From: Thermoplasmata archaeon
Lineage (GTDB): Archaea; Thermoplasmatota; Thermoplasmata; UBA184
Direction: 5' to 3'
Assembly (NCBI GenBank): GCA_030039915.1
Contig: JASHUP010000202.1
Span: 1 to 10,316 of the forward strand
DNA length: 10,316 nt
Position numbers and translations under genes: made by a program. The notes below the pieces were generated by a model. The model saw nothing but the letters and a program-made list of their open reading frames with translations. It searched no databases and had not been told where the DNA came from. Each line of letters opens with the position of its first letter. Positions within the stretch are counted from its first letter, which is position 1. Shown here piece after piece: positions 5,350 to 10,316 of this stretch.

Positions 5350-6141
5350 GTGGAGGAGCCGGGCACCGTCTACTTCACCGGGACCGCCGGCGCCGGGAAG
5401 ACGACGCTCGTTCGGGCGTTCGCGGAATGGATGCGCGCCGCCGGATACTCCTCGACGATTGTGAACCTCGACCCGGGCAGTGACGCTTCCGAGACCGAGT
5501 CCGACGTCGACATCCGCGAGTGGGTCCGCCTCGCCGACCTGCAGGACGAGTACGGGCTCGGCCCGAACGGCGCCCAGGTCGTGGCCGCCGACATGATCGC
5601 GCTCAAGATCTTCGAGGTGAAGCAGGCCGTCCAGGAGGAGAATGCTGACTACGTCCTGGTCGACACCCCCGGACAGATCGAGCTGTTCGCGTTCCGAGAG
5701 GCATCGCGCGCGATCGTGGACGCGCTGTGCGGCGACCGATCGGTCATCGCCTACCTCTACGACCCGGTGCTCGCGCGGACCGCCGCCGGCTTCGTCTCGC
5801 TCGTGATGCTGGGCGCCACCGTCGAGTTTCGCTTTCGCCTCCCCATGGTGAACCTCCTCGCGAAGTCGGACGTGCTGAGCCCGGAGCAGTTGCGAGAGGT
5901 CCTCGGCTGGTCGGAGGAGCCCGGAGAACTCCTCGACGCGATCGGGCGCGACCTGCCGACGCCGGCGGTCCAGCTTTCCACCGAATTGTTCCGGGCCATC
6001 GAGACGATGTCGCCGCTCGTCGGGCTCATCCCCACGTCGGCGAAGGACAGTGCGGGTCTCGAGGACCTCTACCACGCCTTCCAACGGGTCTTCGCGGGCG
6101 GCGAGGACCTCGAGCCCTCGCACGCACCGAGCAGCGACTGA
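5350..6141 (+). CDS. GPN-loop GTPase (archaeal PAB0955-like)
   Basis: The 263-residue protein belongs to the GPN-loop GTPase family (ATP_bind_1, SIMIBI class), homodimeric in archaea and related to eukaryotic Gpn1-3, which help assemble RNA polymerase II; the archaeal role is not settled. The motifs are in order: P-loop GTAGAGKTT (11-19), the family-defining Gly70-Pro71-Asn72 in GLGPNGA, G3 DTPGQIE (104-110), a G4 motif AKSD (170-173) where the classic Asn of NKxD is Ala, and G5 TSAKD (228-232). The last ~20 residues are acidic and probably flexible. The GTG start is 3 bp after the SRP19 stop, so the gene shares the S8e promoter. This grouping with ribosome and SRP genes points to a housekeeping role. 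Its stop codon lies in a palindrome shared with the convergent gene. Confidence 0.93.
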   Translation: MEEPGTVYFTGTAGAGKTTLVRAFAEWMRAAGYSSTIVNLDPGSDASETESDVDIREWVRLADLQDEYGLGPNGAQVVAADMIALKIFEVKQAVQEENADYVLVDTPGQIELFAFREASRAIVDALCGDRSVIAYLYDPVLARTAAGFVSLVMLGATVEFRFRLPMVNLLAKSDVLSPEQLREVLGWSEEPGELLDAIGRDLPTPAVQLSTELFRAIETMSPLVGLIPTSAKDSAGLEDLYHAFQRVFAGGEDLEPSHAPSSD

Positions 6142-6149
6142 GCGCTCAG
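6138..6149. repeat. 12-bp perfect palindrome holding the stop codons of two convergent genes
   Basis: CTGAGCGCTCAG is a perfect palindrome. It contains the TGA of the GPN GTPase (6139-6141, plus) and the TGA of the small unknown gene (6148-6146, minus), placed symmetrically with a 4-bp gap. It could form the same short hairpin at the end of both messages. No T-run is next to it, so it is not a textbook archaeal terminator. Confidence 0.4.
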
Positions 6150-6448
6150 CCTTCGGTAAAGAAGAGGCCCATCCCCGCGGAAGCCGACTCCTCTTCGTCC
6201 TTGAACTGCCGGTAGAGCTTCTCCGCCTCCGGGGGAGGAAGTCGGGTGCCGATCGGCGTCAGTAGCTCCTGGGCCCGGGCGACCGCGTCGGCCGCTCCTT
6301 CGACGAGAACGTACGTCGAGCCCGACGGTCCCCCCATCGTCGCGGCGTCCCGGACCGTCTGGCTCTGCCGGGAGACCCGGTCGTCCTTGAGGACGGCGTC
6401 GAGCTCCGGGCGCTTCGTGCCGGGTACCGAGAAGAGAGTCCACGCCAT
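6146..6448 (-). CDS. Conserved-looking hypothetical protein, 100 residues
   Basis: I do not recognise this protein. The ATG at 6448 is supported by a TATA-like box about 26 bp upstream, and the gene fills the space between the GPN GTPase and TraB without overlapping either, so it is probably real. It starts with a hydrophobic strand-like MAWTLFSVPG. Residues 43-63 read as a strand (STYVLVEG) followed by a helix (ADAVARAQELL), as in small ferredoxin-like, ACT or KH half-units. Then come PIGTRLPPPEAEKLYRQF (65-82), an acidic patch DEEES (84-88) and a hydrophobic end GMGLFFTEG. There are no cysteines, no signal peptide and no membrane segment. It runs divergently from TraB from a shared promoter and convergently to the GPN GTPase. 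Function is unknown. Longer upstream starts in this frame would run into the TraB gene and are rejected. Confidence 0.7.
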   Translation of the reverse strand: MAWTLFSVPGTKRPELDAVLKDDRVSRQSQTVRDAATMGGPSGSTYVLVEGAADAVARAQELLTPIGTRLPPPEAEKLYRQFKDEEESASAGMGLFFTEG

Positions 6449-6470
6449 GCGCTCGGGCGACCCGGCTCGG

Positions 6471-6478
6471 CTATATGG
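6471..6478. promoter_or_regulatory. Shared bidirectional TATA box between the unknown 100-residue gene and TraB
   Basis: CTATATGG reads as CCATATAG on the other strand. It is the only TATA-like element in the 52-bp divergent gap, and it lies midway between the minus-strand ATG (6448) and the plus-strand GTG (6501), about 26-27 bp from each, which predicts leaderless messages both ways. On the minus-strand side it is preceded by a BRE-like CGAAAACG; the plus-strand side lacks this, so minus transcription may be stronger. Confidence 0.65.
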
Positions 6479-6500
6479 GCGTTTTCGGCCTCTCGTGGAC

Positions 6501-7217
6501 GTGTACGCGTCGACCCTGGAGTCCCCCGTTCTCCTGCTCGGTTCGGCGCACGTCGTCGACCTGAGCGAGGCGCTTCGTCGCGTGTTGTCGGAGCGGGTCC
6601 TCGACTCGATCGCGGTCGAGCTCGATCCCGAACGGGCCGAGTCCCTCATGTCGGAGGGAGCACGTCGCGGTTCGGCAGGCTCCGCTCCCCTCTTCGCCCG
6701 GCTGTGGGGCCTCGTTCAACGTCGACTCGGCTCGGAGATCGGTGCGGGAGTTCCGGGCGCTGAGATGAAGGTCGCCATCCAGGTCGCCCGCGAGCGCGGC
6801 TTGCCGGTGTTCCTCATCGACGACCCGATCCGCATGACCCTCGGGAACCTGGTGCGGACGATGCCGTTCAAGGAGCGCGTGATGCTCCTCGCGAGCGCCG
6901 CGATCGGGCTCTTCCTGCCGTCCAAGCTCGTGGTCCGCGAGATGGACCGGTACGCGGAATCTCCTGGCGACTACACCGCCGAGCTCCGACGAGTCAGCCC
7001 CACCACCGCGCGCGTCTTGCTCGATGACCGCAACGAACACATGGCCGACCGTCTCTTCGTCCTCCGCCAACAGGGACACGCGCGGATGGCGGTCGTGGTC
7101 GGGGACGCCCACCTGGACGGATTGCGCACCGCGCTCGGCCGCCGGGGACTTCCGAGCGAGGTCGTCCGATTCTCCGAGCTGAGGGGAATTACAGCACCGT
7201 CACCCGGTTCTTCGTAG
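6501..7217 (+). CDS. TraB/PrgY/TIKI-family protein, soluble form
   Basis: The 238-residue product carries the TraB-family blocks: GSAHVVDLS (14-22, His17), IAVELDPER (37-45), GAEMKVAIQVARERG (86-100) followed by LIDDPIRMTL (105-114), LLDDRNEHMA (173-182) and VVVGDAHLDGL (198-208, His204). The two glycine-associated histidines and the acidic residues match positions conserved with the TIKI metalloproteases and with PrgY, which limits pheromone activity in enterococci; the archaeal substrate is unknown. Many archaeal TraB proteins continue into a C-terminal membrane region; here the protein ends soon after the last core block. Residues 127-141 form a hydrophobic stretch that is probably internal. 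GTG 6501 is chosen because it lies 26-27 bp from the TATA box; GTG 6495 is possible. Much longer upstream starts cross the divergent gene. It overlaps the Mrp gene tail-to-tail by 29 bp. Confidence 0.83.
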   Translation: MYASTLESPVLLLGSAHVVDLSEALRRVLSERVLDSIAVELDPERAESLMSEGARRGSAGSAPLFARLWGLVQRRLGSEIGAGVPGAEMKVAIQVARERGLPVFLIDDPIRMTLGNLVRTMPFKERVMLLASAAIGLFLPSKLVVREMDRYAESPGDYTAELRRVSPTTARVLLDDRNEHMADRLFVLRQQGHARMAVVVGDAHLDGLRTALGRRGLPSEVVRFSELRGITAPSPGSS

Positions 7218-8046
7218 TCTCGTCGACCGCCTGGACGAACGCCTCGGCCATCGCGCCGATCTCGGACGAGGTGTGGTCGCCGAGACGACCGACGTCCGAA
7301 AGCTCGGAGACCGCGGGCGTCACCGGCAGGCTCCCGAGCAACGGGATGCCATACTCCTCGGCGATCTTCGCGACCCGGCTCGGCCCGAACAACCGGATCC
7401 GTTCGTGACAGTGCGGGCAATCGACGAACGACATGTTCTCGACGACCCCGAGGAGCGGAACGTGGAGATCCCGAGCCATGTTCATCGCTTTCTTGACGAT
7501 GAGAGCGGCGAGGTCCTGAGGGGTCAGGACGAACACCATGCCATCGATCGGGATCGTCTGGAAGACCGTGAGGGGAACGTCGCTCGTCCCGGGCGGCATG
7601 TCGATGAGCAGGTAGTCGAGCCGCCCCCAGTGAACACTCCCAAAGAATTGGGTGATGAGACGGGTCACGAGCGGACCGCGCCAGATCACGGGCGTCTGTT
7701 CGTCTTCGACCATGAACTGGGACGAGACGACGGGGATCCCGTTCGGACTCACGGCGGGTTCGATTCCCTCACCGCGGTCCACGAGGGGCCCGGTGAGACC
7801 GAGGAGCTTCGGGATGGACGGTCCGGTGATGTCCGCGTCCAGGATGCCGACCCGTTGGCCCCGACGCGCGAGCTCGGAGGCGAGAAGGGCGGTGACGGAC
7901 GACTTTCCGACCCCTCCCTTGCCGCTCCCGACGGCGACCACGTGCTGGATCGCGCCCTTGTCCATCCGCTGAAGGATGCTGCCGCCCCGGGCCGGGGGCC
8001 GCGGAGGCGCAGTTTGCGGACGAGCGGGCTCTCCTTCGGCGGTCAC
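7189..8046 (-). CDS. apbC: Mrp/NBP35-family iron-sulfur cluster carrier ATPase
   Basis: The 285-residue protein is a P-loop ATPase of the Mrp/ApbC/Nbp35 family, dimers that hold a bridging Fe-S cluster and pass it to target proteins. Visible motifs are the deviant Walker A GKGGVGKS (42-49), DADITGPS (70-77), the switch II DMPPGTSD (149-156) and the cluster-binding Cys210-Pro-His-Cys213. The usual C-terminal ATPase regions follow (LFGP, then GIPLLGSLP). The first ~22 residues are rich in Pro, Ala and Arg, and the bacterial MIP18-like N-terminal domain is absent. The GTG at 8046 is favoured over longer frames because it is 26-27 bp from the TATA box at 8069-8076; ATG 7965 (residue 28) is an alternative. 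It is divergent from the acyl-CoA synthetase. It may also serve the molybdoenzymes hinted at by moaE, but that link is only inference. Confidence 0.93.
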   Translation of the reverse strand: MTAEGEPARPQTAPPRPPARGGSILQRMDKGAIQHVVAVGSGKGGVGKSSVTALLASELARRGQRVGILDADITGPSIPKLLGLTGPLVDRGEGIEPAVSPNGIPVVSSQFMVEDEQTPVIWRGPLVTRLITQFFGSVHWGRLDYLLIDMPPGTSDVPLTVFQTIPIDGMVFVLTPQDLAALIVKKAMNMARDLHVPLLGVVENMSFVDCPHCHERIRLFGPSRVAKIAEEYGIPLLGSLPVTPAVSELSDVGRLGDHTSSEIGAMAEAFVQAVDETTKNRVTVL

Positions 8047-8068
8047 GCGGCTTCGAACGGGGGTGTGG

Positions 8069-8076
8069 ATATATAA
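8069..8076. promoter_or_regulatory. Shared bidirectional TATA box between Mrp and the acyl-CoA synthetase
   Basis: ATATATAA (TTATATAT on the other strand) is the most AT-rich site in the 70-bp divergent gap. It is centred 26.5 bp from the Mrp GTG at 8046, predicting a leaderless Mrp message. In the other direction the same spacing gives a start near 8099 and an 18-nt leader before the synthetase ATG. Confidence 0.65.
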
Positions 8077-8104
8077 CGGGCCCGACGTGCGCGACGCCGT
8101 ACCT

Positions 8105-8108
8105 GAGG
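8105..8108 (+). promoter_or_regulatory. Shine-Dalgarno site of the acyl-CoA synthetase gene
   Basis: GAGG lies 8 bp before the ATG at 8117, inside the predicted 18-nt leader. It favours ATG 8117 over the in-frame ATG at 8135, although homology alone would also allow the latter. Confidence 0.5.
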
Positions 8109-8116
8109 AAAACCAG

Positions 8117-10252
8117 ATGACGGTCGGCCGGTCGATGGAGTTGGACGAGCTGTTTCGACCGGCGTCGGTCGCGGTCGTCGGCGCATCGAACAAGCCGGGC
8201 AAGGTCGGGACGAGCCTCTTTCGCAACATTCTCGAGGCCGGATTCAAGGGCGTGGTGTATCCGGTCAACCCGTCCTCGAAGAGCGTCTCCGGAGTACGAT
8301 GTTACGCGGACATCGAATCACTTCCCGAGACGCCGGACCTGGGCGTGGTCATCGTTCCTGCCCCCGGAGTCCCGGACGTCGTCGATCAGCTCGGCAAGGC
8401 CGGAGCCCGCGGGGTCGTGATCATTTCGGCCGGGTTCCGGGAGGTCGGGGCTGCCGGTGCGCCGCTCGAGGCGGAAGTGGTGGCCCGAGCCGCCAAGTAT
8501 CGGATGTCGGTGGTCGGCCCCAACTGCTTCGGGGTCATCAACACGGCTCCCGATGTGAGTCTCAACTCCACGTTCAGTGAGAGCCTCCCGCCGCGCGGCA
8601 ACATCGCGTTCGTGTCGCAAAGCGGCGCCCTCTGCGCCGGGATCCTCGCGTATGGAACGACCGAACGGATCGGGTTTTCCCGGTTCGTCTCGGTCGGCAA
8701 CCGAGCGGGAGTCGACGAGAACGACCTCCTGCACTCCCTAGGCAGGGACGACGCGACCAAGGTGATCCTGCTCTACGTCGAGAGCCTCGCCGACGGGCGA
8801 AGATTCCTCGAGGCCGCTCGGGAGGTCACCGAACGCAAGCCCGTGCTGGTCATCAAGAGCGGTCGCACGGCGGCCGGAGAGCGGGCGGCGAAGAGCCACA
8901 CGGGTTCCCTCGCGCAGTCCGGACGCGACCAGCTCTACGACTCGCTCTTCGACCAGTCGGGAGTCCAGCGCATCGAGACCCTCGGGGAGCTGTTCCGGAC
9001 GGCGAAGATCTTCTCCTCGGGCCTGAAGCTCGAAGGGCCCCATCTCATGATCCTCACGAACTCGGGGGGTCCGGGGATCGTCGCGGCGGATGCCGCGGTC
9101 CGGCACGGGCTCGACCTGCCGCTGCCCTCCCGAGGGGTGCATGACGAACTCGCCCGACGCCTTTCGTCGTCGGCCTCGGTCGCGAACCCGCTCGACATGA
9201 CCGCGGACGGAGGGCCGGAGCAGTATCTCGAGACGTTGCAGCTCCTGCTCGCCGGCCCCGAGATGAACGGAGCCTTGGTCATCGCGACCCCGACCTCGAC
9301 CATGACCGGCGAGGCCGTGGCCCAGGCGATCCTCGCCGCGAAGGCGCGGACCTCGAAGCCGATCGCGGCGTGCCTCTTCGGCGTCAACGACCTTTCGCGC
9401 GAGGTCGCCCTGCTCGAGGACGGCGGGGTGCCGGCGTTCACCTTCCCCGAGGAAGCGGTTCAGGGCCTTGGCGCCCTCGCCCGCTATCATGCCTGGTCCG
9501 TGCGACCGCGCACCGAGGTCCGGAAGTTCTCGGTCGACCACGCCGCGGCGCGAGCGACGATCGAGCGGGCCCGGAAGGAAGGGGCGACCGTTCTTCCGGA
9601 GTACGCCGCCCGCTCGCTCCTCAGCGCGTACGGGATCCGGTTCCCGACGGTCGAGCTCGTGACGACGCTCGACCAGGCCGTGGGCGCGGCCGAAGCCATT
9701 GGATATCCCGTCGTCCTGAAGGTCGTCTCCCCTGATATCTCCCATAAGACCGAAGTCGGGGGAGTCGCTGTCGGCATCCGCGACACCGCCGCCCTACGCA
9801 CGGCGTGGGAATCGATGCACCAGTCGCTGAACGCGAAGGCTCCCCAGGCCCGGATCGCCGGCTTCGAGGTCGAGTCCCAGGTCGAAGACGGAAAGGAGGT
9901 CCTCGTGGGGGTTCAGCGAGACCCCCACTTCGGGCCGATCGTGGTCTTCGGCCTTGGAGGGATCTACGTCGAAGTCCTGCGCGACGTGACGTTCCGGCTC
10001 GCCCCGGTGCGCCCGCTCTCGGCGCTCCACATGGTCGAATCGGTGAAGGCGTTCCCGCTCCTGCGAGGGGTCCGAGGGGAACCACCGAGCGACCTCGACG
10101 GGCTCACGGACGCGATCGAACGCGTCTCTCAGCTCGCGATGGAGATCCCCGAGGTCCTCGAGCTCGACATCAACCCGCTCATCGTCCGCCCCGTCCGGCA
10201 GGGCGTCGTCGCCGTCGACGCGCGGGTCGTTCTCGCTCCGCCTTCCAAATAG
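8117..10252 (+). CDS. acdAB: ADP-forming acetyl/acyl-CoA synthetase, fused alpha and beta subunits
   Basis: The 711-residue protein joins both subunits of the NDP-forming acyl-CoA synthetase family in one chain. The alpha part has the CoA-binding Rossmann domain (LFRPASVAVVGASNKPGKVG, 12-31), GPNCFGVIN (134-142), the succinyl-CoA-synthetase-like SQSGALCAG (168-176) and the phosphorylated-histidine loop KSHTGSLAQSG with His261. A linker and third domain run to about 470. The beta part (about 490-711) is an ATP-grasp domain with IGYPVVLKVVSPDISHKTE (528-546, Lys535), FGLGGIYVE (611-619) and ELDINPL (682-688). In archaea these enzymes turn acyl-CoA plus ADP and Pi into acid plus ATP, conserving energy from sugar or amino-acid breakdown; some, such as the hydroxyacid-CoA ligases of Thaumarchaeota, run in reverse. 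Substrate cannot be told from sequence. No acetyltransferase domain is fused, which argues against a Pat-type enzyme. Its 3' end overlaps moaE. Confidence 0.93.
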   Translation: MTVGRSMELDELFRPASVAVVGASNKPGKVGTSLFRNILEAGFKGVVYPVNPSSKSVSGVRCYADIESLPETPDLGVVIVPAPGVPDVVDQLGKAGARGVVIISAGFREVGAAGAPLEAEVVARAAKYRMSVVGPNCFGVINTAPDVSLNSTFSESLPPRGNIAFVSQSGALCAGILAYGTTERIGFSRFVSVGNRAGVDENDLLHSLGRDDATKVILLYVESLADGRRFLEAAREVTERKPVLVIKSGRTAAGERAAKSHTGSLAQSGRDQLYDSLFDQSGVQRIETLGELFRTAKIFSSGLKLEGPHLMILTNSGGPGIVAADAAVRHGLDLPLPSRGVHDELARRLSSSASVANPLDMTADGGPEQYLETLQLLLAGPEMNGALVIATPTSTMTGEAVAQAILAAKARTSKPIAACLFGVNDLSREVALLEDGGVPAFTFPEEAVQGLGALARYHAWSVRPRTEVRKFSVDHAAARATIERARKEGATVLPEYAARSLLSAYGIRFPTVELVTTLDQAVGAAEAIGYPVVLKVVSPDISHKTEVGGVAVGIRDTAALRTAWESMHQSLNAKAPQARIAGFEVESQVEDGKEVLVGVQRDPHFGPIVVFGLGGIYVEVLRDVTFRLAPVRPLSALHMVESVKAFPLLRGVRGEPPSDLDGLTDAIERVSQLAMEIPEVLELDINPLIVRPVRQGVVAVDARVVLAPPSK

Positions 10253-10316
10253 GCGCCTCGGCCTTCAGTTTCTCGATCAGGAACCGCGCCGCCGCGAACG
10301 CCGCGGCTCGGTGGCC
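10179..10316 (-). CDS. moaE: Molybdopterin synthase catalytic subunit MoaE, C-terminal part, with Arg-rich tail
   Basis: The reverse strand is open from the window edge for 45 codons and stops at TGA 10181-10179. The first 27 visible residues match the end of MoaE: HRAAAF (the HR-x-x-AF motif that binds the pterin), then ARFLIEKLKAEAPIWKAE. The lysines at visible positions 18 and 25 are seven apart, like the essential Lys119 and Lys126 of E. coli MoaE. With MoaD, MoaE adds sulfur to precursor Z to make molybdopterin. The core ends about where family members end, but the frame then continues 18 more residues, of which 10 are Arg. This tail is read from the complement of the acyl-CoA synthetase 3' end, giving a 74-bp convergent overlap. 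Only the C-terminal portion is in the window; the rest lies beyond 10316. Confidence 0.85.
   Translation of the reverse strand, partial: GHRAAAFAAARFLIEKLKAEAPIWKAERERPARRRRRRPAGRGGR

Noticed and set aside
5757..6035. Small minus-strand open frames within the GPN GTPase and elsewhere
   Set aside because: They have no promoter or ribosome-binding site, and lie wholly inside well-supported genes.
4915..6123. A 402-codon open frame on the minus strand
   Set aside because: It is the complement of SRP19 and the GPN GTPase, which carry full family motifs. The predicted product resembles no family and is typical antisense composition.
6246..6500. An upstream extension of TraB starting at 6246
   Set aside because: It would cross the promoter and most of the divergent 100-residue gene and adds 85 residues with no family match. 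GTG 6501 fits the TATA spacing.
8047..8268. A longer Mrp protein starting at 8268
   Set aside because: The extension runs through the shared promoter and into the synthetase gene; the TATA box would lie inside the coding region.
1..10316. Search for CRISPR arrays, tRNA or rRNA genes, transposase or integrase genes, toxin-antitoxin pairs and defence islands
   Set aside because: No regularly spaced repeats, tRNA-like segments or mobile-element proteins are visible. Nearly every base lies in a housekeeping or metabolic gene, and composition looks even from end to end.

Overview
This window comes from an archaeon with a GC-rich genome. The evidence is an S8e ribosomal protein, SRP19, a GPN-loop GTPase, a pyruvoyl-dependent arginine decarboxylase, an archaeal-style RNase HII, a single-chain ADP-forming acyl-CoA synthetase, and TATA-type promoters sitting about 26-28 bp from start codons. 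A TATA-less bacterium would not show this set. The glucose dehydrogenase plus KDG-aldolase-like pair and the many apparently leaderless genes fit a high-GC member of the Thermoplasmatota. That placement is an inference and no rRNA is present to test it.

Layout: (1) 1-943, plus strand: the C-terminal end of an endonuclease IV-like TIM-barrel protein with a long basic tail, overlapping a 6-phospho-3-hexuloisomerase gene. (2) 994-1494, plus: arginine decarboxylase, with its own promoter. (3) 1514-2547, minus: RNase HII followed by a stand-alone SCP2-domain protein (ATGA overlap). (4) 2575-4583, plus: a KDG aldolase/DapA-family gene and glucose 1-dehydrogenase (GTGA overlap), a probable Entner-Doudoroff module. 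(5) 4632-6141, plus: S8e, SRP19 and GPN GTPase, an information-processing operon. (6) 6146-6448, minus: a 100-residue protein I do not recognise, divergent from (7) a soluble TraB-family protein at 6501-7217, plus. (8) 7189-8046, minus: an Mrp/NBP35-type Fe-S carrier ATPase, divergent from (9) ADP-forming acyl-CoA synthetase at 8117-10252, plus. (10) 10179-10316, minus: the C-terminal end of MoaE, running into the synthetase gene.

Gene density is very high. No gap exceeds about 70 bp and several neighbours overlap, both head-to-tail and convergently. Metabolically the window joins sugar breakdown (hexuloisomerase, glucose dehydrogenase, KDG aldolase) with ATP formation from acyl-CoA, plus agmatine synthesis, Fe-S assembly and molybdopterin synthesis. 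I see no CRISPR array, tRNA, rRNA, insertion sequence, integrase or defence genes. There is no convincing undescribed multi-gene system here. The points most worth a second look are the shared, nearly symmetric divergent promoters, the two Arg-rich C-terminal tails that lie over neighbouring genes, the RNase HII start codon inside another gene's TATA box, and the unrecognised 100-residue protein paired with TraB.
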